A stretch of DNA of 64,000 bases from an uncultured Pseudomonas sp. (GTDB taxonomy: Bacteria; Pseudomonadota; Gammaproteobacteria; Pseudomonadales; Pseudomonadaceae): assembly GCF_946886105.1 (NCBI RefSeq), contig NZ_CAMPHV010000015.1, positions 55,538 through 119,537 of the forward strand, given 5' to 3'. Shown here piece by piece: positions 51,256 to 61,520 of this stretch (position 1 is its first letter; each line of letters starts with the position of its first letter). The notes under the pieces are model-generated. The model searched no databases. It had not been told where the DNA came from and saw only the letters and a program-made list of their open reading frames with translations. The translations under genes and the position numbers were made by a program.

Positions 51256-52125
51256 ATGTTGCACCTCAAGCCCCTGACCGCTCCATTCGCCCGTCTCAAA
51301 CTACCCAGTGCCAACTTCCTGATTGAGCGGCAGTATTTCGACGAAGTGCAGGTGGTGTTGGAGCGTTTCTTCGATGCCCCGCAGAGTCAGCCAACGCTCG
51401 ATCCGCTGGAGGAAAACCGCGGAGTCTACTTGCTGCAAGGTGCGCAGCAATGGGTGCTCAAGTACAACCACCTGATCAGTTGGAAAAAACAGTTGGCCAA
51501 CTTCTTCGGCCTGAAGAAAAGCTACGGCCTGCACGACTTGACCAACGAATTCGTCAATTTACGAAAAATCCCGGCGCAAGTGGATTTCATCCCACGAGTC
51601 AGAGCCTACGGATATCGCACCCGATGGCTATTCTTTCTCAAGGAGGAATATCTGCTGATCAGCTACTTCGCCGACCATTGCAATGTCGACGAGCGCTTGC
51701 GGAGCAGCCCGGACCAGGCCGAGCCGCTGCTCGAACAAATATTCACGTTTTTCAGCAACATGTTGGCCCAGGGTTTTTGCCACCTCGACCCTCACCCGAA
51801 AAACATTCTCATCGGCCCGAACAACGGTTTGCGTTTAATCGACTTCGAATGCTGCGCGCACGAAGTGCTGAACCATGATTTCGCCCTCGGCTTTCTACAT
51901 GGTTATTTCTATACCTATTGGTTCCAGCGCTTCATCGGCAAGGATGACTATCACAGGGTCAGCAACCGCTACTTGGAGCGCGCCCATCCGACGCTCGACC
52001 GACAAGTTTTCGAACCCGTTTACCATCAATTCAGGGACCACAAGGTATCGCGCCGTACACGCTACTCGGTGATGACCTCGGCGGCAGCCCAGAACGTATT
52101 TCGGAAGTCGCTGGCGGTGGATTAG
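51256..52125 (+). CDS. LPS/Kdo kinase-like protein (WaaP superfamily), kinase A
   Basis: A 289-residue protein with a compact protein-kinase-like fold: Lys69 in WVLKYN, Glu98, catalytic loop CHLDPHPKNIL (Asp178, Asn183), and metal loop LIDFECC (Asp196). The Lys/Asp/Asn/Asp set needed for phosphotransfer is present. WaaP/Kdo kinases phosphorylate sugars of the LPS core. Base composition is lower in GC than most of the window. It converges on a second kinase-like gene with a 4-base tail overlap. Confidence 0.78.
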   Translation: MLHLKPLTAPFARLKLPSANFLIERQYFDEVQVVLERFFDAPQSQPTLDPLEENRGVYLLQGAQQWVLKYNHLISWKKQLANFFGLKKSYGLHDLTNEFVNLRKIPAQVDFIPRVRAYGYRTRWLFFLKEEYLLISYFADHCNVDERLRSSPDQAEPLLEQIFTFFSNMLAQGFCHLDPHPKNILIGPNNGLRLIDFECCAHEVLNHDFALGFLHGYFYTYWFQRFIGKDDYHRVSNRYLERAHPTLDRQVFEPVYHQFRDHKVSRRTRYSVMTSAAAQNVFRKSLAVD

Positions 52126-52970
52126 CCCGCCAGCAACACACCATGCAAGAGGATTTCTCGGCGCTCCTTACGACCGACGATGGCATGCTTGCAGACTTGA
52201 AAGAATTCTTCGAAACGCTGGCGGTCTATAGCCGGGTAAGCGGACAGTGCGCCGGCGACCAACTGGTCGTAGCGCATTTCATCGAGGTAGTCCTTTACGC
52301 AGCGTTGATAAAGAAAGCCGAACTGAAAGCCAAGGACCTCGGCAAGATACGGAGCCGGACCGATATGGCAGTTTTCCAGATCGATCACCTGCAGCTTACG
52401 TGGTGCCTGCGGGTGCACCATGAAATTCTCGGCCCATAGATCGAGATGGAATACTTCCTTGTCATGCAGCTCGCGGAGCAGATTGAAGGCATCAGCGAGG
52501 AATATCTCCACGTCGGCGCCATTCTGCTGTAGCCATTCAACGCCGTTGACATAGCCTTCCAGACACTCGCTGACCAGGAAAACCTCTTCGATCATACCTA
52601 ACCCCTTGCGCCGATAACCGAATCCCTTGAGAAGCGGTAGCGACAGCCCAAGACGGCAGGCCTCGGAAGTGTTGATCAGTTCGGCGATAGGCCAATCGAA
52701 GCCACCCTTGCGACGCGGCTTGCCCAGAGTCACCCGCAGTTTCGAGCGCAGATTATCGATCGCCGAGGTCTTCACGAATAGAGCCGCATGCTTTGCTTGC
52801 AACACGCTGGAGGTGCGCCGGGATGAGCTGCTGCGCGAGCTGCGCTCCTCGATCAACCGAGCGATGGAAGGAAGTACATTGCCGACGCTGCCATCGTCCA
52901 GATGCAGGGTCAAATCCTCAAAGTTGACTGTAAGGGGAAAAGCTTGTCGGTAATTTCGCAAGTAATACAT
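52122..52970 (-). CDS. LPS/Kdo kinase-like protein (WaaP superfamily), kinase B
   Basis: A 282-residue protein with catalytic loop FHLDLWAENFMV (Asp177, Asn182) and metal loop VIDLENC (Asp197), so the kinase centre looks intact; the Lys is probably in ALFVKTS (Lys67). A Ser/Arg-rich loop (SSRSSSSRRTSS, 44-55) is inserted between the first strands. It is related to, but diverged from, kinase A and meets it tail to tail. ATG at 52970 and GTG at 52973 are equally possible starts. Acceptor unknown. Confidence 0.75.
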   Translation of the reverse strand: MYYLRNYRQAFPLTVNFEDLTLHLDDGSVGNVLPSIARLIEERSSRSSSSRRTSSVLQAKHAALFVKTSAIDNLRSKLRVTLGKPRRKGGFDWPIAELINTSEACRLGLSLPLLKGFGYRRKGLGMIEEVFLVSECLEGYVNGVEWLQQNGADVEIFLADAFNLLRELHDKEVFHLDLWAENFMVHPQAPRKLQVIDLENCHIGPAPYLAEVLGFQFGFLYQRCVKDYLDEMRYDQLVAGALSAYPAIDRQRFEEFFQVCKHAIVGRKERREILLHGVLLAG

Positions 52971-53205
52971 CACGCATCCATGCTCAAAATCAGGGGCGAA
53001 AAAGATAGCGACATGCCACCACCTCTACAATCTTTTTTCACATTTTTTTCACATTCCCAGGCTTCCGACTGATCGGCACGTCTTACAGCGCAGACTAGAA
53101 AAGCAACGATACAGGTGGAAGCTTTTCCGCCAAGTGCTTGCTGACAACCGCAGCCCCATCCTGTGCCAGATATGCGGAGATGCACCACGACCAAGGTAAC
53201 GCGCC
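52971..53205. other. 235-base AT-richer gap between kinase B and sbcC (no gene)
   Basis: It contains T-rich runs around 53031-53052 that may hold the kinase B promoter. No gene was found. Confidence 0.5.
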
Positions 53206-56200
53206 TTAGCCGAGGCGAAATACTCGGTCCAGCCCGCTGTAACCCATGCCCACGCCCTTGTGCACTTTCAGTTGCACCGGAATCCGCTCCTTGAGCGCCT
53301 CGACGTGGCTGATCACGCCGATGGTCTTGCCGCTGGCATTCAGGTTGTCGAGGGCGTCCAGGGCGACTTCCAGGGTTTCGCCGTCCAGGGTGCCGAAGCC
53401 CTCGTCGAGAAACAGCGAGTCGATGCTGGTCTTGTGGCTGACCAGGTCGGACAGGGCCAGGGCCAGCGCCAGGCTGACCAGAAAGCTTTCGCCACCGGAC
53501 AGGGTCTTGGTGTCGCGGGCGACATCGGCCTGCCAGGTGTCGATCACTTGCAGCTCCAGTTCACCGCTGGTTTTGCGCGCCAGTTGGTAGCGCCCGTGCA
53601 GGCGTTCGAGTTGCCGGTTGGCCAGGTAGACCAGATGATCGAGGGTCAGGCCCTGGGCGAATTTGCGGTATTTGGCGCCATCGGAGGAGCCGATCAAACC
53701 GTTGAGGTGTTGCCAGAGGTCGTAGGCCTCCTGCTTGACGGCAATCTCGGCGAACAGGCTTTGCTGGTTGTGCCGGCGCGCTTCGTCGCCTTGCAGAGTC
53801 CCGCGGATCTCCCCCTGGCGTTCACTCAAGCCCTTGAGCTGATCGTTGAGTAGCTGCAGTTGCTGATCAAGCTGCTCACTGCTCGCTTCGCTCGGCGCCG
53901 CCGCCTGCAAGCCGGCCAGTTGCTGCTCGGCGGCGCCTTTCAGCGCCTGGGCTTCGGCCAGGGCCTGGTGCAGGCGTTCCTTGAGCAGGGTCAGCGCCTG
54001 ACATTGCTGATCGTCGAGCTTGGCGGCCTGGAATGCGGCTTCGTCGGCAAAGGGGCTGGCGGCCAGGGCGAGCTGCCACTGCTCGCTCCGCTCCGCCAGC
54101 TGTTGGCGCTGTTCGAGCACGCGTTCGCCCTGGGTATGCGCGGCGCCCTGCAATTGCTGCTGGCGCTGTTGCGTTTGATTCAGCAGGGTTTCGCAGTGCT
54201 GCAAGGCCGGCAGGGGATCGTCCGGCGTCGCTACGTCGGCCATTGCCGCATCGGCAGGCTGCGCTGCAGCCCAGCGCTGTTGCCAGTGCGCATCCATCTC
54301 TCGGGCCGTGGTCACGGCCTGCTCCAGGGTGCGCGCTTGCTCCTGCAGCTGCTGGCTTTGTTGCTGCGCCTGCTGCCAGGCCTGCCATTCCACCTGACGC
54401 TGGCCGAGCCACTGTTGGCTATCGGTCGGCAACTGATAGCCGAAGCCCGCCAGCTCCGCGCTCAGGGCCTGTTCGCGTTCGCCGTGCTGACGTTGCAGAT
54501 GGTCCAAACGCTGGTTGATATCCGCGAGTGCACTTTGGTTTTGCTGCTGTTCCTGGGCGGTTAGCTGCAACTGTTGCTGGGCGTTGCTACAAGCCTGTTC
54601 GATGTGCTGACGCGCAGTGCGCGCGCCCTCCAGCGTCGCCTTCAATTGATCGAGCTGCGTCAGGCTGCGCTGCAGGCTGTCGAGCTCGCGGGTCAGCTGT
54701 TGTTCGTGGGCGGCGAGCGCGGCTTCGTCGGCCAGTTCGTGGCCGAGCTGCTGGCTCAGTTGCCGCCATTGCTCGCCGTGCTGGTTGTGCGCCTGTGCGA
54801 ACGCCTGTTGCTGCTGCGCGCAATGCTCGAGCTGCGAGGTCAGTTTCGCCAGCGCGGCGGCGAGTTCCTGACCGCTAGCGGCGAGGGCTTCCAGCTCGGC
54901 TTTTTTCGTTTGCAGGGTGCGCTGCGTCGCGGAAACATCCAGCGCCTGGTAGGCGGCAATCGCCGGGTGCTGCTGGGAGCCGCACAACGGGCAGGCCTCG
55001 CCCTCCTGCAACTGGGCACGGTAGCTTTCCAGGTCCTGGATACGCTGTTCCTGTTCGAGCAGTTTTTCCTGGTCGCGCACCTGTTGCTGCAAGTCTTTAT
55101 AACGCGCGCGCAAGGCCTCGACCTCACGATTTGCGCCGGTATGGCGGTCGCTCAGCTCGGCGGTCTGCGTCTGCAATTGCTGTTGATCCAGGCTCAGCTG
55201 CCGCCGCGCCGCCGCGAGCTGCTTGAGCTGCGCCAGTAAGGCGCTTTGGCTGTGCAGGCTTTGCCAGCGCTCGCGCAATCCGCCTTCGCTACCGCCGCCC
55301 AGCAGTTCGTTCACTCGCTGCTGTTGCTCGCCCTCGCACTGCTGCGCCGCCACTAAACGCGCCTGCTGCTCGTCCAGGCTGGCACGCTGGTCGGTCAGTT
55401 GCGTTGTGAGGGTTTGCCCGGCCTGCTCGGCCTGGCGCTGCTGCGCGCGCAGCTGCTCGATCTGCGCGATGAGTTCCTGGCGCGCTTCGAGCTTGTTGCG
55501 CCAGGCCGCCAGCTGTTCACCGAGCAACCCATGCTGGGCCTTGTCGCTCAATTGCTGCGCCAACTGCTGGCGCTGCTCGGCCAGTTGCTGCTGCGCCTGC
55601 TGACGCTGGTTCAGCAGTTGCCGGCTGAACTGCCGCGCTTGCCACAGACAGGCGCCGATCTGCTGCGCCACCTGTTGCTGTTCGCTTTCAGTCTGCCGCA
55701 GCGCCTGCTCGGTGTGCTGCAACGCCTGGTGCGCCGCCTGCCAGTCGCGATATAGCGGTTGCAGGCGCGCGGCGGGCTCGTTCGCCGCCAGTTGCTGCAG
55801 CTGCGGCTGCGCGCCGAGCAGCTCGTCGCGCGCCTGCTGTTCGGCTTGTAGCGCGGCGTGTAACCGGTCCTGGGTCTTGTTCAGCTCGTCGCGCCATTGC
55901 CGTTGGCGCTGCAGCTCGGCCTGTTCGATGGCCAGGCGCACTTCTTCGCCGCGCAAGCGTTCGGCTTCGGCGCTCAGTTGCTGGCGCTGTTCGTCGCTCA
56001 GCAGTTCGACCCCCGAAGCTTTGGCGCGCAATTGATCGAGCAGGCTTTTGGCCTCGCGGGTCTGTTCGAACACGCGCTGGGAAATCTGCCCGTAGATATC
56101 GGTGCCGGTGAGTTCTTCCAGCAGCTCGGCGCGCTGGTTGGCGTTGGCTTCGAGAAAGGCCGCGAAGCCGCCCTGGGCGAGCAGCATGGACTTGGTGAAG

Positions 56201-56634
56201 CGCTCGAAATCCAGCCCGGTCAGGCGTTCGGTTTCGCGCAGTTTCTCGTTGATCTTGTCGGTGATGATCTGGCCGTCGCCGCTGGCCAGCTCGACTTTCG
56301 GCGCCTGCAACGCGCCGTCGGCCTTGTCGCGGGCGCGGCGCTGGCTCCAGAACGCGCGGTAGGCCACGCCCTTGACCTCGAATTCGACCTCGGCCAGGCA
56401 ATCGGCGGTGTGCCGGGTCATCAGCTCGTTGCCGCCGGCCGATAGCGTGCTCATGCGCGGCGTGCGGTGATACAAGGCCAGGCAGATGGCGTCGAGTAGC
56501 GTGGTTTTGCCAGCACCGGTGGGCCCGGTGATGGCGAACAGGCCACTGCCGGCGAACGGCTCGGCGGCGAAATCGATCTTCCACTCGCCTTTCAGCGAAT
56601 TGAGGTTTTTCAGGCGCAGGGTCAGGATTTTCAT
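53206..56634 (-). CDS. sbcC: DNA repair exonuclease ATPase subunit SbcC
   Basis: A 1142-residue SMC-like ATPase. Walker [25 protein letters not shown] lies in the N-terminal head (read in parts), a very long Gln-rich coiled coil occupies the middle, the zinc hook CPLC is at Cys548/Cys551, and the C-terminal head has the ABC signature [15 protein letters not shown] and Walker [13 protein letters not shown]. With SbcD it cuts DNA hairpins and palindromes. Here its usual partner gene is 2.2 kb upstream, separated by two unrelated genes. Confidence 0.96.
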   Translation of the reverse strand: MKILTLRLKNLNSLKGEWKIDFAAEPFAGSGLFAITGPTGAGKTTLLDAICLALYHRTPRMSTLSAGGNELMTRHTADCLAEVEFEVKGVAYRAFWSQRRARDKADGALQAPKVELASGDGQIITDKINEKLRETERLTGLDFERFTKSMLLAQGGFAAFLEANANQRAELLEELTGTDIYGQISQRVFEQTREAKSLLDQLRAKASGVELLSDEQRQQLSAEAERLRGEEVRLAIEQAELQRQRQWRDELNKTQDRLHAALQAEQQARDELLGAQPQLQQLAANEPAARLQPLYRDWQAAHQALQHTEQALRQTESEQQQVAQQIGACLWQARQFSRQLLNQRQQAQQQLAEQRQQLAQQLSDKAQHGLLGEQLAAWRNKLEARQELIAQIEQLRAQQRQAEQAGQTLTTQLTDQRASLDEQQARLVAAQQCEGEQQQRVNELLGGGSEGGLRERWQSLHSQSALLAQLKQLAAARRQLSLDQQQLQTQTAELSDRHTGANREVEALRARYKDLQQQVRDQEKLLEQEQRIQDLESYRAQLQEGEACPLCGSQQHPAIAAYQALDVSATQRTLQTKKAELEALAASGQELAAALAKLTSQLEHCAQQQQAFAQAHNQHGEQWRQLSQQLGHELADEAALAAHEQQLTRELDSLQRSLTQLDQLKATLEGARTARQHIEQACSNAQQQLQLTAQEQQQNQSALADINQRLDHLQRQHGEREQALSAELAGFGYQLPTDSQQWLGQRQVEWQAWQQAQQQSQQLQEQARTLEQAVTTAREMDAHWQQRWAAAQPADAAMADVATPDDPLPALQHCETLLNQTQQRQQQLQGAAHTQGERVLEQRQQLAERSEQWQLALAASPFADEAAFQAAKLDDQQCQALTLLKERLHQALAEAQALKGAAEQQLAGLQAAAPSEASSEQLDQQLQLLNDQLKGLSERQGEIRGTLQGDEARRHNQQSLFAEIAVKQEAYDLWQHLNGLIGSSDGAKYRKFAQGLTLDHLVYLANRQLERLHGRYQLARKTSGELELQVIDTWQADVARDTKTLSGGESFLVSLALALALSDLVSHKTSIDSLFLDEGFGTLDGETLEVALDALDNLNASGKTIGVISHVEALKERIPVQLKVHKGVGMGYSGLDRVFRLG

Positions 56635-56715
56635 CGCGCAGGCGGGGCTCGCAACAGCCTTTCGGTAGGCCGCCTATCCTATCCGAACCTCCGCCGGCGC
56701 GTCGGCCCGATGCGC

Positions 56716-57885
56716 TCAGGGCATGAATACCGCGCGCATGCAGTTCTGCGATTTCCGTTTGAACAGCTCGTAGCCTTTCGGCGATTCCTCCAGATCCATC
56801 GGGTGGGTCAGCAGGTAGCCGGGGTCCAGTTCGCCGTTCTGGATGTGCTCGAACAATTTGCCCACGTAGCGCTGCCCCGGCTGCTGGCCGGAGCGCAGGG
56901 TCAGTGCCTTGTTGACGATGGCGCCGATGGGGAATTTATCCAGCACGCCGCCATACACGCCGATCACCGAGATATTGCCGCCCTTGCGACAGGCGCGGAT
57001 CGCCTGGCGCAAGACCGTGCCACGCTCGGTGTGCAGACGCAGCGCTTGTTTGGTCCTGTCGTAGGCGTAGTCGAGCTGGGTGCCATGGGCCTCCATGCCG
57101 ACGCAATCGATGCAGCGGTCGGGGCCGCGGCCGCCGGTCAGTTCCAGCAGGGCTTCGTGCACGTCGGTGGTCTGGTAGTCGATGGTGATAGCACCGGCGC
57201 GGCGATCGGCCAGTTCGAGGCGATCGGCAAAGCGGTCGATCGCGATCACCCGTTCGGCGCCGAGCAGGTAGGCGCTGCGAATCGCCATCTGGCCGACCCC
57301 GCCGCAACCCCACACGGCCACCGTGTCACCCGCTTCGATGCCGGCGATATCGGCGGCGAAATAGCCGGTCGGTGCGGCATCCGAGACGAACACCGCCTGC
57401 TCGTTGCTGACCCCGTCCGGTACTTTGAACAGATTGACGTCGGCATAGGGCACGCGCACATAGGTGGCGTGGCTGCCGGGATAGCCGCCGAAGGCATGGC
57501 TGTAACCGAAGATCCCGGCGCAGGGCTGGCCGTAGACCAGGTCGGTGATCTGCGGCTTAGGATTGGAGTTGTCGCAGCAGGAGAAATCGCTGCGTTTGCA
57601 GTACTCGCAATCGCCGCAACCGATGATCGAAATGCTCACCACCCGATCACCCTTGGCCAAGCCGCTGATCGCCGAGCCGGTTTCCACCACTTCGCCGAGA
57701 AACTCGTGGCCAATGATGTCGCCGGGTTTCATCGCCGGCACATAGCCGCCGAGCAAGTGCAGATCGGAGCCGCATACCGAGGACATGATCACCCGCACAA
57801 TCACATCGCGCGGATTGACGATGCCCGGGTCCGCCACGGTATCCACTTGCAACTTGTTCGGCGCCTGCCAGGTCAGCGCCCTCAT
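56716..57885 (-). CDS. Zinc-dependent alcohol/formaldehyde dehydrogenase-like protein
   Basis: A 389-residue medium-chain dehydrogenase. Catalytic zinc residues in CGSDLH and GHE, the structural zinc loop with CGDCEYCKRSDFSCC, and the nucleotide-binding VWGCGGVGQMAIRSAYLLGA are present. The length and insert resemble glutathione-independent formaldehyde dehydrogenases; substrate is uncertain. The ATG at 57885 overlaps the upstream SRPBCC stop (ATGA), so the two are coupled. Confidence 0.88.
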   Translation of the reverse strand: MRALTWQAPNKLQVDTVADPGIVNPRDVIVRVIMSSVCGSDLHLLGGYVPAMKPGDIIGHEFLGEVVETGSAISGLAKGDRVVSISIIGCGDCEYCKRSDFSCCDNSNPKPQITDLVYGQPCAGIFGYSHAFGGYPGSHATYVRVPYADVNLFKVPDGVSNEQAVFVSDAAPTGYFAADIAGIEAGDTVAVWGCGGVGQMAIRSAYLLGAERVIAIDRFADRLELADRRAGAITIDYQTTDVHEALLELTGGRGPDRCIDCVGMEAHGTQLDYAYDRTKQALRLHTERGTVLRQAIRACRKGGNISVIGVYGGVLDKFPIGAIVNKALTLRSGQQPGQRYVGKLFEHIQNGELDPGYLLTHPMDLEESPKGYELFKRKSQNCMRAVFMP

Positions 57886-58700
57886 GGTTGCACCTGCCAA
57901 TTCGCCTGCTGGGGCCGATGCGCCTGCTCAGGCATGGCTTGCGGCGTCTCGTCGCGGGGCTGGCGACGGGCATCGCTGTCACGCGACACCGCCACTTCGC
58001 CGGTCTCCAGGTATTGCTTGATGCGGCGCAGCTCGCGCGTCAACAGGCCGCCGAGCAACGGGCTAAGCAGGGATGCGCCGGCATAACCGAGCACACCGAC
58101 CGGCGGTTCGCAGGCGAGCACCACTTTGATTTCGGTGCCGCGCCCCTGGGGGGCGTCTGCGAGGCTGATCGTGCAGCGCAGGGGCAGCCAGGCGCCGGTC
58201 TCGGATACCCAGACCAACTGCTGGTTATCCAGCACTCGCTCGAGACGGGCGAACGACTGCAACGGTTTGCCCAGCGGCCCCTCGGCGCTCCAGCGAAAAC
58301 GATTGGGTTCGATCTGTTCGAGACGCTGCACGCGCTCCAGCACCTCGGCGAGCTTCGTCGTGTCGCGCAGAAAATCGAAGATTTCGCTGCGCGGTTTGCC
58401 GACGGTCACGCTGCGCATGCAGGCTTCGAGGTTGTGCCAGCCGTATTCGCGGCGCAGTTGCTGCTCCCAGGGCGAGGGGGTCAAGGATTCCTTGAGCGGG
58501 CAGTGCTGGCTGATGCCGCGGGCGGCGAGAAGGCCGCCGAGCAGCATCTGGGTCCAGCCGCCGATACCGCCCTGGCGCAAGCCATTGCCCAGCAGCAGAC
58601 CGCCGCCGATCAGTGACAGCACCTGTTCGAGGCCGGTCACGTTGCGCGTGTGGCCGGCCGTGGTATGGGTCGCCGCTAACGGTTGTTCGAACTCGGACAT
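57882..58700 (-). CDS. SRPBCC-domain protein with N-terminal DUF2892-like membrane segment
   Basis: A 272-residue protein. The N-terminal part (LEQVLSLIGGGLLLGNGLRQGGIGGWTQMLLGGLL) looks like two short membrane helices; the C-terminal part (SVTVGKPRSEIFDFLRDTTKLAEVLERV) is an SRPBCC/polyketide-cyclase-like ligand-binding fold. AGGAGG is 4 bases before the ATG at 58700. Coupled to the dehydrogenase; both interrupt sbcD-sbcC. Role unknown. Confidence 0.8.
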   Translation of the reverse strand: MSEFEQPLAATHTTAGHTRNVTGLEQVLSLIGGGLLLGNGLRQGGIGGWTQMLLGGLLAARGISQHCPLKESLTPSPWEQQLRREYGWHNLEACMRSVTVGKPRSEIFDFLRDTTKLAEVLERVQRLEQIEPNRFRWSAEGPLGKPLQSFARLERVLDNQQLVWVSETGAWLPLRCTISLADAPQGRGTEIKVVLACEPPVGVLGYAGASLLSPLLGGLLTRELRRIKQYLETGEVAVSRDSDARRQPRDETPQAMPEQAHRPQQANWQVQP

Positions 58701-58828
58701 GCTGCCTCCTACGAATGGGTTGTTCATAGGGGGACCGGTCCGGGCAGGCGGGCGTTCAAGCTTTTGCGCGCCGATCCGACGGAAGCGCTGCGCTGCAGCG
58801 ACGGCCTGGCAGGACGACCCGAGTCGGC

Positions 58829-60040
58829 TCAGTCGCGCAGTTGGGCGAGCGTGTCGCGGTAGAGCGCGCGCAGGCGTTCCTGCAGCGCTTCGTCGAGCGC
58901 CTCGCTGGCCAGGCGCCGGGCGAATACATCGTCGGGGCTCAGCTCATCGAGCGTCTCGCGGGTTTGCCTGCTCAGGGATAACGCCGCAGCGCCGCGCTCG
59001 CGACGGATGCGCAGCACCTCGACCGGCAAACCCTCGCAGAGCGCGGCGATGCGCACGTGTAGATCGCTCAGGTAGTCGTCGGTGGCGACCTGCACTTCCA
59101 GCCAGACCGGCTGCTCGGGACGACCTTGTGCGGCTGCCATGGCTATCGCCTGTTCGAGTTCCTTGAGCGTGCCGCGCAGCGACAGCAGCGGCTGGAAACA
59201 GGGCACCGGCAGCGCCGTGACCGCGCTCAGACCGCTGCGATCCAGATCGACCAGCAGCACCTCTTTCTGCTGCTTGGCCTCGTCGAAACTCAGCGCAATC
59301 GGCGAGCCGCAATAGCGGATATGCTCCAGGCCGCCAACCTTCTGCGGGCGGTGGATATGCCCCAGGGCGATATAGGCGGCGGGTGGGAAGGCGCTGGTCG
59401 GGAAAGCCTCCAGGCTGCCGACGTAGATCTCGCGCACCGAGTCGCTGGCGCTGGCACCAACGGTGGTCAAATGGCCGCTGGCGATAATCGGCAGTTCGCC
59501 GCCGAGCTGGTCACGCCGGGCCTCGGCCAGGGCGAACAGCTCCAGATAATGCTGCTGGATCGCCTGCTGCAACGACAGTTGCTTGTCTTCGGCGCTCTGC
59601 CCGGCCTGGCTTTGCAGCACCTCGCGCGGGCGAATAAAGGGGATGGCGCAGAGAATCGCCCCCGGCGCTCCATCGCGCCGATGCAGCACCAGCACCTGTT
59701 CCTCCATGCTTGCGCAAACACCGGGAATCACCCGGCTGCCGAGTTGCGCCAGCAGGGTCTTGCTCTCGCCGAGCATGGCCACGGAATCGTGATTGCCGCC
59801 GAGCACCACCAGCTCGCAACCGGTCGCGCGCAGCTCGACGATAAAGCGGTTGTACTGCTCGCGGGCATAGCTCGGCGGCGCGCCGGTGTCGAACACATCG
59901 CCGGCGATCAACAGCGCGTCGACGGCCTGCTCGCGCACCTGGTCGATCAGCCAGGCACAGAACGCCTGATGCTCGGCTTGGCGGGTCTTGCCCATAAAAT
60001 GTTGGCCCAGGTGCCAATCGGAGGTGTGCAGGATGCGCAT
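58829..60040 (-). CDS. sbcD: DNA repair exonuclease nuclease subunit SbcD
   Basis: A 403-residue Mre11-type nuclease. Metal-binding motifs are ILHTSDWHLGQ (Asp8, His10), LLIAGDVFDTG, VVLGGNHDSV and IALGHIHRPQ. With SbcC it processes hairpins, covalent protein-DNA ends and palindromic DNA. The 129-base gap to the SRPBCC gene shows it is no longer directly joined to sbcC. Confidence 0.95.
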   Translation of the reverse strand: MRILHTSDWHLGQHFMGKTRQAEHQAFCAWLIDQVREQAVDALLIAGDVFDTGAPPSYAREQYNRFIVELRATGCELVVLGGNHDSVAMLGESKTLLAQLGSRVIPGVCASMEEQVLVLHRRDGAPGAILCAIPFIRPREVLQSQAGQSAEDKQLSLQQAIQQHYLELFALAEARRDQLGGELPIIASGHLTTVGASASDSVREIYVGSLEAFPTSAFPPAAYIALGHIHRPQKVGGLEHIRYCGSPIALSFDEAKQQKEVLLVDLDRSGLSAVTALPVPCFQPLLSLRGTLKELEQAIAMAAAQGRPEQPVWLEVQVATDDYLSDLHVRIAALCEGLPVEVLRIRRERGAAALSLSRQTRETLDELSPDDVFARRLASEALDEALQERLRALYRDTLAQLRD

Positions 60041-60148
60041 CTCGCTGAACTCTCATCACAATCGATCCGGCAACCTTGCCTGTTCGCCCCGGTCGAAGCA
60101 AATGCGCGATGGCGGGGCCGATAGGCAAAGGTCGGTGCATCTATGCTA

Positions 60149-60217
60149 AACAGGCCGTTGAAAAACTACCTACGTTGCCGATACGGCGGCCTCGCCTACA
60201 TTTTTCAACGGCTTGTT
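60149..60217. repeat. Short palindromic repeat (69 bp)
   Basis: The 17-bp arms (60149-60165 and 60201-60217, 16 matches, CCGTTGAAAAA core) enclose a GC-rich inner dyad (CTACCTACG...GCCTACA). Repeats of this GTTGAAAAA type are familiar in Pseudomonas intergenic DNA. It lies between sbcD and the HAD gene, which are divergent. Confidence 0.75.
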
Positions 60218-60251
60218 AACGATCATTCCACCCGCGGGAGCCCCACAACGC

Positions 60252-60953
60252 ATGAAGCGAACCTGCCATATCGACCTGCTGATCTGCGATTGCGACGGCG
60301 TGCTGGTCGACAGCGAAATCCTTTCCGAACGCATCATGCGCGAAGCACTGTCCGCTCATGTGCCGTTGGCTGAACTGGAAGTGCTGCTACACGGCACCTT
60401 CGGCCTGCAGAGCCGCGATATCCTGGCGCGGGTCGAGACGCACTTCGCGATCCGCCTGCCACACGACTTCCATGCGCAGCACCTGCTGCGTTGCGAAGCC
60501 CTGATCCGCAGCCAGGTGCAAGTTATTCCTGGCGTACATGCCGCGCTGCACAGCATCGACTTGCCCCTGGCCATCGCCTCCAACGGTCGTTACCAGGCCG
60601 TGGAGCACGCCCTGCTGCGCTGCGAACTGAGCGAGCGGGTGGATGTCGGCATCTTCGCTGCCGAGCAGGTCGAGCGACCCAAGCCGGCACCCGATCTCTA
60701 TCTGCTCGCGGCAAAAACCGCCGGCGTCGCGCCGCAGCGTTGCCTGGTGGTGGAGGACAGCGTCACCGGCGTGACCGCCGCCCTGGCCGCTGGCATGCAG
60801 GTAATAGGTTTTCTCGGCGCCAGCCACATTCCCCCGGAACACGCAGAAAACCTGCAGCAACTGGGGGTGGAACACCTGATCGAGGACATGCGCGAGCTGC
60901 CGGCGCTGGTCGAGCGGTTGTGCTATGCCGAACCGGCCGAGGTGCAGCCCTGA
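60252..60953 (+). CDS. HAD-superfamily phosphatase (beta-phosphoglucomutase-like)
   Basis: A 233-residue HAD-IA hydrolase. Motif I is CDCDGVLVDSE (Asp13 nucleophile, Asp15), motif II AIASNG, and motif III/IV ERPKPAPDLYL ... VVEDSVTGVTAALAAGM. Such enzymes dephosphorylate sugar phosphates or other small metabolites. Substrate unknown. It converges with the Lrp-type gene. Confidence 0.87.
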   Translation: MKRTCHIDLLICDCDGVLVDSEILSERIMREALSAHVPLAELEVLLHGTFGLQSRDILARVETHFAIRLPHDFHAQHLLRCEALIRSQVQVIPGVHAALHSIDLPLAIASNGRYQAVEHALLRCELSERVDVGIFAAEQVERPKPAPDLYLLAAKTAGVAPQRCLVVEDSVTGVTAALAAGMQVIGFLGASHIPPEHAENLQQLGVEHLIEDMRELPALVERLCYAEPAEVQP

Positions 60954-60971
60954 GGCGATGCGCGCCGCGGG

Positions 60972-61391
60972 CTACAGCGCCCAGTCCTTGACCACCATAT
61001 GGGTCTTGACCTTCTGCATGCCGGGGAAGTTTTCGATGGCACCGCGAATCTCGCTGAGGCGCCGCATCGACGGCGTCTCGATATACACCAGCATATCGGT
61101 CTCGCCGCTGATGCCGCTGCAACGGCGCACTTCGGCGAAAGAGCGCATGCGCTCGACGTAGTCCTCGCAGCGCCCGCCCTGGTAGAACAGCTCCAGATAG
61201 GCTTTGATTCCTGCATCGCCCGGGCTGGCGATTTGCGCGTGATAGCCGCCGATGATCCCGCGCTCTTCCAACTGGCGAATACGCTCGCTGACCGCCGAAC
61301 GCGACAGGTTCACTTCACGGGCGATCTGGCTCACGGCCAGGCGGGCGTCGGCGCGCAATAGGGCGAGGATCTGTTGATCGAACTTGTCCAC
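60972..61391 (-). CDS. Lrp/AsnC-family transcriptional regulator
   Basis: A 139-residue regulator: N-terminal helix-turn-helix (FDQQILALLRADARLAVSQIAREVNLSRSAVSERIRQL, read in parts) and C-terminal RAM ligand domain. GTG at 61391 is the family start; a longer frame exists. It is divergent from the YjeH-like exporter with a 129-base gap, the classical layout for an amino-acid-responsive regulator controlling an exporter. Confidence 0.88.
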   Translation of the reverse strand: MDKFDQQILALLRADARLAVSQIAREVNLSRSAVSERIRQLEERGIIGGYHAQIASPGDAGIKAYLELFYQGGRCEDYVERMRSFAEVRRCSGISGETDMLVYIETPSMRRLSEIRGAIENFPGMQKVKTHMVVKDWAL

Positions 61392-61520
61392 GGGGGTTCT
61401 CGGGCAAAAAGCAATTCGACGGCCAATTCCGTCACTTTGCCGGCCAACGGCGACGCTTCTACAGCGGTGGTTTTCCGGCGACCGGCATAGCATATCCGGC
61501 AAATCGCCAGAGCACACAAC

